Source of the DNA: Armillaria gallica
Lineage: Eukaryota > Basidiomycota > Agaricomycetes > Agaricales > Physalacriaceae
Direction of reading: 5' to 3'
DNA: 64,000 bases
Assembly: GCA_037576215.1 (NCBI GenBank)
Contig: JBANDB010000001.1
Coordinates: 620,001 to 684,000 of the forward strand
Part shown: one piece after another, positions 1 through 11,299 of the stretch
Layout: each line of letters begins with the position of its first letter
Position numbering within the stretch: position 1 is the first letter of the stretch
Translations under genes and position numbers: made by a program
The notes under the pieces: generated by a model
What the model saw: the letters and a program-made list of their open reading frames with translations, nothing else
Databases searched by the model: none
What the model was told of the DNA's origin: nothing

Positions 1-532
1 TTTTGTTACGTCTTGGTCCATAGTTTGCCACGACATGGTCGACCAGCCGCTATTAAATGCTACCGTGATGTCGTCAAGGTCATTTATCTCAAGAAAGTTC
101 TTCCCGGGCGATCCCATCGTGTGCTGGTAGCGCATGGCGAGGTGCGTGTACATTCCGTCCCTGTCTCATCTCGTCGCTAATAGATCGATATTGCAGGCCC
201 ACTGTCCAATATCAAAGCTCTTTAAAATGCAGCCGTCTCCTTCCCACCAACTCTCCTTCTCCAGAGCAATGATGAGGGCTTCTGATTCCCTAGCCATCCT
301 TCTTCTCGGGTTTACCGCGAAGAAGGACATCCTGTTTATATCCATCTGCATAACCATTTCATTGGCGGGGTGCTGACCACTTGGATCGGCTCGTATGGCC
401 TATCCCCTCTTTTCCCAATCATCTCCTCTTCATTAATCCAAGCGGCACCTCTACCATCGTTCTCCAACGCTCGCTGACCACCCCAGCACACGCCGTCTTT
501 CTCGGGATCAATGTATTAGCGACTATCGAAGT

Positions 533-1166
533 ACAGTCATCACCCGGTCCGTTGTACAGGCAAATTTCTGGTGGATTTTAAAGTCTCCCTCTTCCACTTT
601 TCATCCAGGAAAGTATGTCATAATGTCAATTATATGTTTAAGAGTGTGCATTATGAGTTTGGGGTGATTCCTTAATAATTTGATAGTGTGGTGAATTTTT
701 TCGATGAAAGTCCCAATTTACCGGTTACCGGTACCTCTGTACACCGGTTTCCGTGCGCTAAATTTGGGCCACTGTTCCCCGATTTGGACTAATTTCTCAC
801 GGCTCTGAAGAGCAGTTCTGGCTCGTTTTGCCTATAACACCACAACGAGTAGTCTCTGGCCCATGGTTCCACAGGAGAAATATGTCATTATAGCTAGTAA
901 AACAATTTCAGATACAAATTTATTCAACACAGTACCCTCACTCTCATCTAATCTTGCATTTATGTTTTTCCAAAATTCATATTAGTCACTATTGATTTTT
1001 TCCTGACCGATACAAGTTTCTTTGACTTCATTTTTGGTGGTGATATGATGGCCTATATTGTATTCTATAAGATAAAAATAAAAACGGAACCATCACACAG
1101 CAGAAAGAGCAGCTATATTCAAATGTACAAAGGAATAGTGGTGTACAAAGGACCGGGTGATGACTG
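533..1166. mobile_element. TA-flanked TIR element (MITE-like, Tc1/mariner-type target)
   Basis: The ends are inverted repeats of about 25 bp starting CAGTCATCACCCGGTCC, with TA on each side (531-532 region and 1167-1168). Related sequence at 17235 and the block I sister at about 31562 run straight through this point without the insert, with ga where the TA lies here. No transposase reading frame is visible in about 634 bp, so it is non-autonomous. The TA target suggests Tc1/mariner; this is inferred from target and TIR only. Confidence 0.8.
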
Positions 1167-1716
1167 TACCGTTCAACTCGTTTAGCCGCCTTCAGACTTG
1201 TACGGCTCACCTTCCCCTGCAAGTCCAAGCCACACCGTTCTCCTCTTCGTTGTCTCGACGACCTTCTATTCCGCCGCATCGAAAGTTATTCCCAGCCTTG
1301 GTCGAGTCGGATTGACGACTCGAAGAAGATGCTAAGTAGGAAGGACGATGCTATTGGATAGTATTCGCTGGTCAACACAGACTCGCTAATGAGAATCATA
1401 ACCGACAGACCTAGGCACGTATTCGTTTCTTTTGATGGCCCGCCCAAGTCTCATGACCAACACTAGAGATGGTATCGCATTATCTGGATGGGCTAGTATG
1501 CAAGCAGGATTGTCCCTTTCCTCTTGGTGGTGGGCGTCTCAGTTCCCCCATTTACTAAGCATCGCTGACTTTGAGCTAGGATTTCAAAGGTAGCATGGGG
1601 TGAATATCATAGCAACTGTACGAGTGTCTGTGGAATGGGATGAATGTAACTGTCTAGATACTTAACTAGATCGACACAAAGATCGTGTTTCATAACCTAT
1701 GGAACAGAATGGACTA

Positions 1717-1789
1717 GGGCCTTTTGGCATAATCGCACAGTTACCTTTTGGCTGTTGATCGATCCCCGGTTCGAATCCGGGAAGGTCCC
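1717..1789 (+). tRNA. tRNA-Asn(GUU)-like sequence, probably pseudogene or SINE head
   Basis: The 73-nt segment has a perfect 7-bp acceptor pairing (GGGCCTT with AAGGTCC), a T arm with TTCGAAT in its loop, and an anticodon loop CTGTTGA giving GUU. The D arm is degenerate (the TGGCATAATCGCACAG stretch pairs poorly). A run of T follows about 25 bp downstream. Similar sequences occur at 2285, 17618, 32132, 33124 and 37684 and share flanks such as a ggaacagaat motif upstream, so a tRNA-derived repeat is likelier than a working tRNA gene. Confidence 0.55.
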
Positions 1790-2284
1790 TTCTGCTCCGC
1801 GTGGATTTATTTTTTTTGAAGGCTTTCGGCCTGAGTCATGACTCACAAGTGAGCCAGGAGATTCGAGATTCAGGACTGGTTACTATAAATTTTCAGACAT
1901 CGTCGTAGGCGGCAGTTTTGAGCTTTTGTTGTATTTTGGATTGTTCAAATTCCTGACCATTGTACATAGCTGACCAACACCTTTGAAACTTGGGCCTTTC
2001 ATTGGGGACGAGGTCCGCCGCAGGACAGATCTAAAGAGAGTACATATCATAGGCCGAAACATCTTGCACCCTCGACATCATACTGGGATGCGATGCGTGC
2101 ACGTTCCGTCTCAATGCCAACGTTAAAGAAATCTCCCTTGAGTCTTCTTCCCATGAGGAAAGGACAGCAGCTTGCGAACCATCGATTTTCCCTCGAACAC
2201 TTTGACTAGAGAGTTTTCTGGTTCTGCGAAAGATCGCGCCGTGGCCACGCAGATTTTTTAAGATAAACAAATACGTTCTCTTAT

Positions 2285-2357
2285 GGGTGGTCTGGCGCAA
2301 TCGCACAATCATCTTTTGGCTGTTGATCGATCTTGGGTTCGAATCCGGGAGGGTCCA
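2285..2357 (+). tRNA. tRNA-Asn-like repeat copy
   Basis: It has the same layout as the copy at 1717, with a CTGTTGA anticodon loop, a GGTTCGAATCC B box and a T run about 22 bp downstream. Acceptor pairing is imperfect. The block I sister at 33124 has lost the 5' part. A decayed tRNA-derived repeat is the best reading. Confidence 0.45.
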
Positions 2358-2405
2358 TAGTAGGCAATGGCGGCTCCATGTTTTTTTTGCTTCTTGTGAC
2401 TTATC

Positions 2406-2936
2406 CAAGGGGGTACCGGAATATCGGCCCGGAGAACCGGGTAGGGAGGGAGGGTCAAGCGTCGGTCGCAAGAAAATTTATATGACCTCTCGAAATTTCA
2501 AATTTTTGCTGTGTAACTCAATGTAAAATGACCTTTGCATCTTTATTTTATTTCAACCTTTATCCTCTTAGTCAGTATGCCCTTGATACACCTATAATCA
2601 ACCAATAATGCACTGTAAGCTGAGCTGGAGCTCTAAGTAGGCATGTATTCTGATGCATTGTCACATAGTTTATAATAGAGTATTAGTTTACTGTTATACA
2701 TATCCCTTATTGGTACACAAGGGATTTATACTGCAAAGAGAGCGATACTTGCAGTGAAGAGTGATGCGGGCCGGTATTGCAAATTTATCGGCTAAGTCCG
2801 AGTCCGGCTGTACCGGCATGCCTGATATGGTGCGAGTGACATTTTAATAGTCATGTGATAGGGTGGGAGGGTCAGCCAGCGACACGAAATAATTTAATCG
2901 ACCCTATGTATTTTTTAATTTTTTGGAACCCCCTTG
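2406..2936. mobile_element. hAT-like MITE (TIR CAAGGGGGTACC, 8-bp TSD)
   Basis: The terminal inverted repeats CAAGGGGGTACC and GGAACCCCCTTG bound a 531-bp insert. Both sides carry the identical 8-mer GACTTATC (2398-2405 and 2937-2944). The block I sister has a single related 8-mer, GACTTGTC, at this place. An 8-bp duplication with short TIRs is the hAT signature. No transposase ORF is visible. Confidence 0.85.
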
Positions 2937-2944
2937 GACTTATC

Positions 2945-3407
2945 TAGGGTTGCGCACGAAACCTCCAGGGGGGGTAAGTAACCTTTTGTTACCGACCCCT
3001 CCCCAGGGGGTGGTTTTGCTACGGTAAGTTTAGCCTGGCAAGCCGTCTTTATTATATACTCGCGTAACTCGTGTCTCTATATAAAGTAACTTACCTTATC
3101 ACGTGCATTTTCACATGACTGACGCGCCGCAATTGCCGAATTTTTTCAAAACCTTTCCCTTTGTGTCTTTATACATTTTCTTGCTGTAATGAGGATTAAT
3201 TCAGCTGTAAAGACCACTTATCTGTAAATAATCAATATAACTTGAAACATGCATATAATAGTACTGAATTCTTCTGCCCAAATACCTGTCACATGACAGG
3301 TAAGTTACCTCAACGAAAACCCCTCCGGCGAAGGGGTGTAACTTACCAGTAACTTACCGGGAATAAACCTAGGTGTATCAAAACCCAGGGTTTCGTGCGC
3401 AACCCTA
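2945..3407. mobile_element. hAT-like MITE, TAGGGT family, copy 1
   Basis: The ends are inverted repeats beginning TAGGGTTGCGCACGAAACC, with inner GTAAGT(T)AC motifs repeated near both termini, as is common in subterminal regions of hAT elements. It abuts the element at 2406-2936. The flanks are GACTTATC on the left and GACTTGTC on the right, an 8-bp duplication with one mismatch. A second copy lies at 32275-32670 in a different place within the sister block. It is non-coding. Confidence 0.82.
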
Positions 3408-3415
3408 GACTTGTC

Positions 3416-3955
3416 ATCACTGGAGAGACTCGCCTGTAACTCTGTGTCGTTGTTATCTCAGTTCACTTCCATCATATGCGACAACTTCAAGTTTACTCGA
3501 CCTTCCAAACAAGCTCCTACTCGGAGTTCGATAGTACCGTCGAAATTATGCTTGCTCTGGCTACCGCGTGCCGGGAGGGGGCACGTTTTCGAAGAGCCGG
3601 TCTTCCCACTTTGCCCACGCAACAGCAATCGGGTGCTCTGCGCTCGCATCAGAGCTTGAGCGGGAGATGGAATCAAATGCAGAGGTCACGTAGTCTGTCT
3701 GGATTCGGCATGGTGGTTGCGGAACAGCTCTGTCCAGCGGCAGATGCAGCCGGACGACAATGTTTCTCGATGCGAGAGTTAGCAAAGACTCAATTTTCAA
3801 GAAGCCATGGCGAGGTGCTAATGCCAGAAATCGTTAATATTCTAGGTTATACCACTGCGAGCTCGTTGATTCCAAAACTCTAAGTCATCTCGCTTTTCTA
3901 GTCAATTTTGACATCGTCAGTTACGCAGGGTAGATCATACAGCCGTCCTGTGGCT
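3416..3955. other. Uncharacterised conserved stretch downstream of the DUF6534 gene
   Basis: This stretch is shared with 33238-33825. A plus-strand frame (3476-3883) is broken in the sister. A 72-codon minus-strand frame (3676-3458) matches the sister's 71-codon frame at 33496-33281, with one in-frame 3-nt difference. That is weak support for minus-strand coding, possibly an exon of another gene. No domain is recognised. Confidence 0.25.
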
Positions 3956-3960
3956 TATTC

Positions 3961-5399
3961 TTAGGAGAAAATCAGCACTAATAAAGTATATGAAGCACCA
4001 TGACTGACGGTTATTTGACCCACTTCATAACTATCGTTGAATGCCTCATTAGATATTGCGACCACTGGAGCCCATCCTTGCACTGTCCCGTCCACAGGCC
4101 GTGTGCCGTCTCCTAATTGAGAGGTAATATTTCTTATCATCGTGGTCGTGATGCTCATATCAGTTGGAGACTGATAGGTATCCCGTCCACCGATAATCTG
4201 GAATCGGGAGTTCAGCACCATGTAAACGGTGTTAGCATATAGCTTAGGCATGAGCAGGACGGGTGTTGCGTAGAAATACTGATAGGGGAATGCAACAAAA
4301 AGTGCAAAACTGAGCAGAGCGACAACAGCTAAAAGGAAGTGGTGTTGATGTTCTGACAACGGCGGATGGTACGGGTGGAATACCTGTCACAGATCCCGTT
4401 TCAATAGTGAGACGAATTATCTTGGTGATCAGCATTCGGGTGCGACGGAAATTAGTAGTTTTGCGCAGAAGCTACAAAACGGTATCAATATCAACGAAGA
4501 TAACGGAAAGAGAGAAGGAGCTCGCGTAGTAGGTCATGCAGATAGCAATGAGGACATCACATAGGGCAGAGCCTCCGCACCAAATCTAGAACATGATTCA
4601 GCATAATGAACTCGGGACGTCCACTCAGTTACACACCCCGACAGCGATACAGGTCTTCCAGTTGTTGAAATCAGAGATGCCGCCTGCTTGGAAAGAGTAA
4701 ACGACTGTGATTATAGCTGCCACAAAACTGGTCAAGGATACCTGTAAATAGATCTGCTAGACTGCTACGGAGAAACAGAACAGCAACGACTGACACAAAT
4801 GATAAGTATCGAGATGATTCGTGATTTTGACACTATGAAGATCCGGTATGCATAGAAGACCTGCCCGACACAAGAAACTGAACTCATGATAACTTGTAAG
4901 TGACAAAAGATAGGTAGCAAATGCTCTACGCACCAACAGCGCTCATGATAGTGTCAGCGAGCCAATAGAAATGCACACTAGTCAGGGAGTCCATATCACC
5001 GAAGCCGTACCCGAACGTTGCAAACATGTCGTAGGCAACAAGTATCGTCTGCCCAAATTCGATGACATAGATGCCATACACGGTATATTTTGTGAATCGT
5101 CTGTCATTCGGAAATGCCAGATAGTATAGATCTAACGTGAATCCATTAGAAACAACATAATGGAGGACGACTCGGAGCAACACACAGAGCTGCACAGAAA
5201 GGGTTCCGAAGAGCCCCCAGTTCAAGAGACAGCCTACGATCTAGATTGTTGTGTTACGAACTGAATAGACGACGTGTGCAATTTGACGAACGTAGGGTCC
5301 GGACCTGTGATAAGATGGCTTAGGAAATACCACTGCTCGATTCCACGATTATATAACTTACAGTTCTGCTATGGGATAACCTGCGGGGACGGGCTGCAT
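3961..5399 (-). CDS. DUF6534-type fungal membrane protein, copy A (8 exons)
   Basis: Splicing on the minus strand gives a 352-residue protein. Coding exons: 5399-5362, 5304-5288 (17-nt microexon), 5233-4934, 4877-4795, 4741-4637, 4585-4526, 4471-4384 and 4328-3961 (stop TAA). Introns are 51-57 nt; all are GT-AG except the sixth, which appears to be GC-AG. The product is a multi-pass hydrophobic protein with the usual DUF6534 order: an early LLNWGLFGTLSVQ segment, mid-protein FYAYRI, then IWCGGSALCDVLIA, then RLTIETG and a closing PKLYANTVYMVLNSR. Family function is unknown; the proteins are predicted plasma-membrane proteins of Agaricomycetes. The start ATG is supported by the matching first exon of copy B and a TATA-like run about 50 bp upstream. 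The frame is intact throughout, so the gene is probably functional. Only the exact exon 3/4 junction is uncertain. Confidence 0.85.
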
Positions 5400-5447
5400 A
5401 GTGTTTCTGGGGTTGCTTTGCCGATCCTGAAGGGGAAGAGTTTGTAG

Positions 5448-5457
5448 ATATATATAC
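5448..5457 (-). promoter_or_regulatory. TATA-like element of DUF6534 copy A
   Basis: A TATATATA run lies about 50 bp upstream of the proposed start codon. The same run is kept about 50 bp upstream of copy B (near 35312-35321). Position and conservation suggest a core promoter, but this is inference. Confidence 0.35.
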
Positions 5458-5459
5458 TA

Positions 5460-6600
5460 AGCAGCCATGCGGGAGACCCTCAAGAAGGCGCTAAGACTGG
5501 TCACTGAATCCGAGCCGAAAGGCAGTCATCCAGCGCCGCTCAATGTGTTCATCCGTGGTCAGCGCACAAATTGACCCATTGAATTCGGCAGTTGGATCTG
5601 ATGCTGGCGTCTACCGAAGACTATGGATGTGAAAATAGCTGCCACCAGCGGTCGACGCATTCGGATATTGTTGTTAATGATATTTCTGTAACTCTAGATT
5701 CCAAGGTAGGAAGTCATCCTTTTCCGCTAGCTCAGGAGAAATCTCTGAACCAGGTTATAGCAGTAGAGGTGCCAATGGTGGTGGTGCATCGATATTAGGT
5801 TGACGTTGAAAGTGCTCCGGGAACAAACTAAGTATGAGAAGAAGAAAGGTACGACTCCCCAATATTGACTCATCGAGCTGTTTGTGGTGGCGTCTAGCAG
5901 CCTCCTCGCCCAACATCTGTATACGTCCTCCCGTCGTCAGAAATATTCCTGGTCTTTCACGGCATCCCGCAATGCTGTTGGTGCGAAGTCACAGGAATGC
6001 GCCCGGGTTAATGTGGAGTCGTACTCCACTCAGCACTGAGAACGGTCCCGGAGACCAGAGCGAGGCGCCCAGCGCTCATGCATCGTTGACGGATCATGCA
6101 AGGTGTGGAAAAGAAACACTGGTATCAACGTCTTCGCATAGTTTTTGATGCAGGAAGGCAACAGTTCTAAAAGATGAAATCGAGTGAGAAAGAAAGGAAA
6201 GACCCAGTAGGTGTTGGCGTTGATGATAGTGTTGTGCGGGGCAGCGACTTGACGCAAAGTCAAGGGCAAGTCATGCGTCGGCCAAAGGCAGGGCATTTTT
6301 TGCCCTGACCTTTTCCTGCGGCCTTTGATGTGGCGAGCTACACCACAGCGCGCGAGCATCCATCACTATCGCCATCATCATCATCATAGCTCATAGAATC
6401 TGCTAAACTTCGTATCGCGCTGCGCTGATGAATATTAGAATAGAAATCCACAACTGATGTAAAGCAATGCCATCTTGAGTATGGACGAGGTACATGCACA
6501 TTCCTTCTTCATCGACATACCAAAGCTCTCGCCAAAGAACTGCCTGTCTCAAGGCCAGTCTCGAATAAACACACACCCCTCATCCCCGTAATAGAAGCAT
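5460..6600. other. No recognisable gene
   Basis: Several short frames occur on both strands (for example 5834-6148 plus and 6359-6030 minus), but none is kept in the sister block, which lacks about 260 bp (equivalent to about 5678-5940) and about 490 bp (about 6166-6655). A short (atc)n run lies near 6368-6388. Nothing else stands out. Confidence 0.5.
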
Positions 6601-6609
6601 CTGATCCCC

Positions 6610-7100
6610 TCTAGCGTTGGTGTGCTGTCCAAGCTCTCGGTGATGTGAAAAGGAACGAGAGTGGGATAGCGGTTTTCGCGCCAGACCCGAATGGCAAAGC
6701 ATAGTCTATCGCGGAGAGACCAAGGGTGCCATCAAGGATCGGTGTGACGTCGGAGAATGATTGAGAGGGGACGGTGTTTGGATCCGCAAAATTTGGTGCC
6801 AAATCCGAACTCGTTTATCAGTCTGCTTCGGTGAAGGAGATACCAAACTTGCTGGTGTGCGTCGTGCATAGGTACGAGAGCCGGACGAGAATTTGGCGCA
6901 AGCCAAGCAGCACAAAATCTCGTTCAGAAAGTAGCGCGCTCTCCCCATCTCCTGTCGCTCCACATTCTCCTCGCGAACACAAAAACACCGTGTCAGGTTC
7001 ACTCCCCGTGACGAGAGCCTTCCCTCTCGCATTTGCCCACAGCTTCTCCCGACCAGCCTCGTTTTCAAAAAATACACCGTCGTCGCGTCGTCCGGGAAGA
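6610..7100 (-). repeat. Repeat unit A, copy 1 (coding-like, unknown)
   Basis: This minus-strand unit recurs at 18400, 28740, 35760, 39880 and 52030, always just downstream in transcription of an HNH-like gene. Readable pieces include SQSLSDVT, ISATDCALPFGSGAK and HITESLDSTP, broken by frameshifts. I do not recognise the family. Copy 3 leads into an intact 206-codon frame, so unit A may be the front part of a real gene. Confidence 0.55.
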
Positions 7101-7204
7101 AGACTGGCTTGAAGGGTCGATTACTGCACTTGGAGGACGGAGTACGGGGAACGTTTGGTCGATAAATGGGGATGGAGAAGAGCTAAGAGGTTTGGTACTT
7201 GTCG

Positions 7205-8275
7205 TAGAGGTTGGTTCATGCTCTTCAAAAGGGCACTGCTCAACACCTCCGCCGAATTCCATCCTCTGCTAAGACACCCAAGTCTTCAACGACACGGTCT
7301 TGTTTATCAATGCCCCAGAAAACTGGGCGACCTTGGCACAAGTAGCGAGCCGTCTCGAATGGAACGGGGAGGTTCTCGTTGTCTGGGGTGGTGAATAATA
7401 TTTCTGGGGGTAGGGGGAGATGGATTGGATTGCGTAGTGGTCCTGGATGGGGTGAGATTGCTTGGGATAGGGTGGCGTGGACATCTTTTTGAACCAGATT
7501 TCTAGGCGGGTAAACCATTCGTGCACGTCGGATTGCATAGTTATGTTATTGGAAAGAGAATGTACGTTGGTGCCCCTGAGTCGCTCGATGGAATAGCAGA
7601 AAGACTTCAAAACAGCCAACCCTGGAGCGAGCTGACAAGGATAAGGTCATCAAACAGGAGTGTGGAAAACGGACAACCACGCACCTCCTCGTTGCTCGAG
7701 TCTTCGTTTTAAGATACGTGGACTATGGTGCAATTTGAATGTGCGCACACCATGCCTACTTCCCAAATCTCACCGGTGGGAGCCGAAACCTCGGATAGCG
7801 TGGCCTGGTCATATTTTCCGGGCACTACACACCGGAACCCAAGAGCCTGGAGAAGGTGAGTTCTCAACCGAAAGAGGGTGGCATGCACGGTCGCCACTGA
7901 CGAGATCCTTCGCCCTTTTATGAGTTTTCGATGCCTAGCTGAAAACTGTCTTGGGTTCATTGTGCGACAAGGATGGATGAGATAGTAGATAAAAGTTTGC
8001 CCGAGTGCGTGCGCATGAATGTCTAGCCTAGTGTCCGTGCGTAAACCAGCGCAGCGCTGTCGGGTACGGCAGAGTTCTCAAATTCGAGACAGACGTTGTA
8101 TGCATCCAGGGCGTCCGGGTGGTTGTGATGGGAGGGCGACAGCACGGGGCAAACGGTAAGAATGCTAAATTTGGTTTTGTTTGAATCCCGGGCTCGATCA
8201 AATGTATCGGCACGCGTATTTCGTGACGAGGCCCTCGTGACGCTGCGTTTGATTATTGGGAGCTCCGACATCCCG
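7205..8275 (-). pseudogene. HNH-nuclease-like gene remnant, copy 1
   Basis: Reading the minus strand across frame breaks gives the order expected of the fungal HNH_2-type family. First comes an N-terminal DAYNVCLEFE helix (near 8095). Next are a frame-broken KYDQATLSEVSAPTGEIWEVG segment and a degraded HIxPES site. Then come AVLKSFCYSIERLRGTNVHSL and QSDVHEWFTRLEIWF (near 7550-7490), whose N and H match the second half of an HNH site, and a tail rich in NENLPVP. Intact relatives would be several hundred residues long. This copy has several frameshifts and stops, so it is called a pseudogene. HNH identification rests on motif order and recall of the family. Confidence 0.65.
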
Positions 8276-8339
8276 CACAGTCCAAGATGACTCTACCAAC
8301 TCGACGTTCATACTGTCCGGTGCGTCAATGTGAGATAAT

Positions 8340-9660
8340 TACGTCCTACCACTACAATGCCCTTTTCGATACCTCGCCTGAGAAAAGCCAGCACAGGCAT
8401 TACCATCGACAGCCTCGATTAGCCTGACCAAAACCATGCCGCACAAGATTCCGCCTACCACTTCGCTCGATACCGCAGCCCGATGAATCTTACGGCCTTG
8501 TAGTAAAGGCGCACATATGCAGGACTTTGATGTCGAAAAGAAGAGGGATGGGTGTGACCATTTCTTCTCTCGCAAACGACGAATCTCATAATCTAGGGTA
8601 CGACAGACTTTAAGAGTACACTTTCTCACCGACGCCGGTCGGAAAACCTTCCGCTACGTCTTGGTCCACTGCCGCGACATGGACAGCCAGCCGCGATTAA
8701 GCACTACCGTGACGTTGAAGGCCATCATCTCAAGCGCGTCTACCCAGGGATGCGTTGCTGATGAATCGATGTTGTAGGTCCACTGTCCAATGTTTTCAGC
8801 AAATAACATCCATCATGCAACGCTCTCCAAAATGCCGCCATCACCGCAATGCCGTCGTCTCCTGGTCCATCTCGATAAGACGTACACCTTCCCACCAACT
8901 CTCCCTCTACAGAGCAATCATCGGCTTCTGATTCCCTCCAGCCATCTTCCCTCCCGGGCTTTCTGTCGAGATAGGACATCCTGTTCATACCCATCGGCAT
9001 AGAATAGTTCGTTAGTGGGGTGCTGGTAAAATCCTCAATAATCGGCTTCTGATATCCCTCCGGCCTTCCCTCTTCCTTCCCGGGCTATTCGTCAATTCGA
9101 CGAGAACAGACTGCCATCATCAACGAGCCTGATTCTCCGACGCGAGCGCGTTCTACCACCGCAATGCGCACCTTTTTTCGACATCTTGGCTGAGAAAAGC
9201 CAGCACTGGTATCATCATCGAAGGCTTGACCAACACCACGCTCAGCTCTTCCTTCCACCACCTGCACACGAAAATGAAGGCGATTATGTGTGGACCCCGC
9301 CGTTCCTTATTGTGGCCTCGGTGTAACGGCACCAACGACAGTATCATAACAATGCAATCCGACGTGTACGAATGGTTTACCCGCCTGGTCGGTGCTCATA
9401 CCAGTGTGTATGGTTCAGCTCGATGCAGCAGTTGAAGCTTTCACTTCCCGTCATTCTCCCATACCAGCATACTATACCGGTCTCCGAAAGACTCGTTCCT
9501 TTGGTCGTCGAGGAAGGGCGAAACCCGGGCCTGTCTTTCATTCGCAGTACAGAAAGAACGATATGAATAATGCTCCTCAACGACCTTCGCTTTTGCTCCC
9601 CTTCGATCACGCAGGAGGGGTCTGACTGGCCTAAATCATAGGCTTAGTTACTCGCTTCCT
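8340..9660 (-). repeat. Repeat units X and Y, copy 1
   Basis: This region lies directly upstream of the HNH remnant on the same strand. It recurs at 41450-42840 (partly inverted) and 53620-55130, with shorter pieces at 16640-17110, 30590-31500, 19980-20280 and 1-480. Minus-strand readings include RLIEAVDGNACAGFSQ and a second related segment near 9085-9267. A further frame reads NRMSYLDRKPGREDGWRES (8740-9000). The function is unknown; the pieces could be 5' exons or a neighbouring gene family. Confidence 0.5.
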
Positions 9661-9769
9661 GCATGCTGGAATTGAAAGCTAGGGACGGACGAGGTGTGGT
9701 TGTACAGGAAGCAGGGAGGTCGGTGAGAAACGAGCCCAGCGGAAGCTCCCTACTCCGCCCACCTATCAT

Positions 9770-11290
9770 TTAATCTCTCGGTCTTAATCACACACAGCAA
9801 GTCGGTTTCTATCCCGAGCCAAGTTCCCTCTGTGGCGTCAGGCTATTCTTCGTCACACTCACGTGCCCTATCAACCAATGGTTCGAAGTTTTCAGGATAT
9901 AGTGCCATACATGGTCACCCGGCATCAAAGCTCGCTTGCGCCGTCGATACGGGCCCCGACCTCTTTGGCTTTTCATTCAGTCTAAACGGTGAAAACCACC
10001 TGTCGTCAAAGAAGAAAACCGACGGAGACTTGATAGCGATTCGCTCTAGTTCGAGTCTGGGTATGGGCACTCGCAGATTTCGTCCACTCCCCAAATACGT
10101 GTCGCCCCACACACTACTATTGGTCCGCGACGGGGACCTCGTGTCATGGCCTCCGACCCCGGTCCATACATTTCGCTTTCTGCTATTGCAGAGCTCTTCA
10201 CTCTTAGGCAGCATCGGCCTCCAGAAGCACGGTCCTACCTTCTATCCGTCATCCTCACGGACGGATTCTTCTATTCACAATGATCCTCCAAGCGTCTGGA
10301 GGGTGTCTGAAAACCCGGAAGCTTCCAGATGCGGATAGTTTCAGTTACCACCACCTCACACAGAGTCTCGCGGTGCACATCACAGTAGTATAAGCCTTCG
10401 TGGGACACAGGAGGCTCCCCGACCCCGGTCCATATGTGCGCTCTCCACACGGTGTAGCCCCTGCTCTCCTCATGACGCGGGAAATTGACCTGACGGCGAC
10501 GTCTTCACAAATACAGAGGATAGAGACGATGAACATACAAGTCGGTTTCCCTCTATCTGAGCTGTGTTTGTGTAGATGTCTACCTGATTAGACCTGCAAC
10601 AGGACAAAGCGCCGACATCCTTTGGTCAAACATGAAATCGAACACCCTAGTCCTCCAATCAGGTGGACGGTAGATACCCTTTCGCGAGGATCTGATGGTA
10701 CTCCTGGATATGCGACCCTTCCGGAAATGACTATAATGCTCGCTACGTGTCAGCCCAACTATACCTTCACTTCGACAGGACGCTGCGCCGGATCATTGGT
10801 GCACCTTTCAGATCAATCTCATGTCGACGTCAGGGCGCCGTTCTACATTGTTCCCACTATCCCAGACGACATCACCGGCCCCGTTGTTACTCGCGTACCC
10901 AACCTCTGGACTATAGCACTCCAGCCTTCTCAGGCACGACGATCGAAGTTCTTGCAAGTTATTTGGGACCATTGCACCTGAAGAAGATGCGATGTAGAAC
11001 TTCCCTCCAAACGTAATCTCGCCCCCCGTTGACGATTTGGGTCAAAACCCGTGGTCTAATTCGTCAATAGAGGGAGCTCATCGCTTCAGTACCTGTCTGA
11101 AATTCCGGAAACTTCTAGATGCGGATGGTTTCAATTACCACCACCCTACGAAGGGCTCGCGACATGGTATGAGCCACAACATGCCAGGGGCTGGGCCGTT
11201 CCTTATTGTGCCGGTAACAATGCAACACCAACGCCTTACTGTACATGCATTCTTTATGACCTGGCGGATAGACCCTTGCATAAGGTAGGT
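9770..11290 (+). pseudogene. Degenerate coding-like region with GST-like motif, copy 1
   Basis: It is matched along its length by 55270-57690. A plus-strand reading near 10800-10890 contains FYIVPTIPDDITGPVV. This resembles the FYTIPIIQDDSTGAAISDS stretch of the better glutathione S-transferase N-domain fragment at 50.8 kb. Frames are interrupted and no full thioredoxin-fold domain can be read. A 168-codon frame at 9832-10338 is not kept in the sister copy. GST origin is a tentative inference. Confidence 0.3.
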
Positions 11291-11299
11291 ATCCTATAA

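Larger units (their letters stand above)
1..6165. repeat. Segmental duplication block I, copy A
   Basis: The first 6.2 kb matches 31036-35759 in the same orientation, beginning with the same cttggtccatag context (about base 11 here, about 31046 there). Shared landmarks in the same order are two tRNA-like sequences and a DUF6534 gene. Copy A has three insertions that copy B lacks at these sites (533-1166, 2406-2936 and 2945-3407). Copy B is shorter because of two deletions near its distal end. Copy A may begin upstream of the window. Confidence 0.9.

Noticed and set aside
1717..1789. Functional tRNA-Asn gene
   Set aside because: The acceptor and T arms are good, but the D arm does not pair, and repeated copies share non-tRNA flanks, so a tRNA-derived repeat is preferred.
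3476..3883. 135-codon plus-strand frame
   Set aside because: The equivalent frame in block I copy B is interrupted, and no domain is visible.
4244..4435. 63-codon minus-strand frame inside the DUF6534 gene
   Set aside because: It reads through an intron (4383-4329) and then the wrong frame of the last exon; the spliced model explains the sequence better.
9832..10338. 168-codon plus-strand frame
   Set aside because: The sister region at 55.3-55.9 kb does not keep this frame, and the protein has no recognisable domain.
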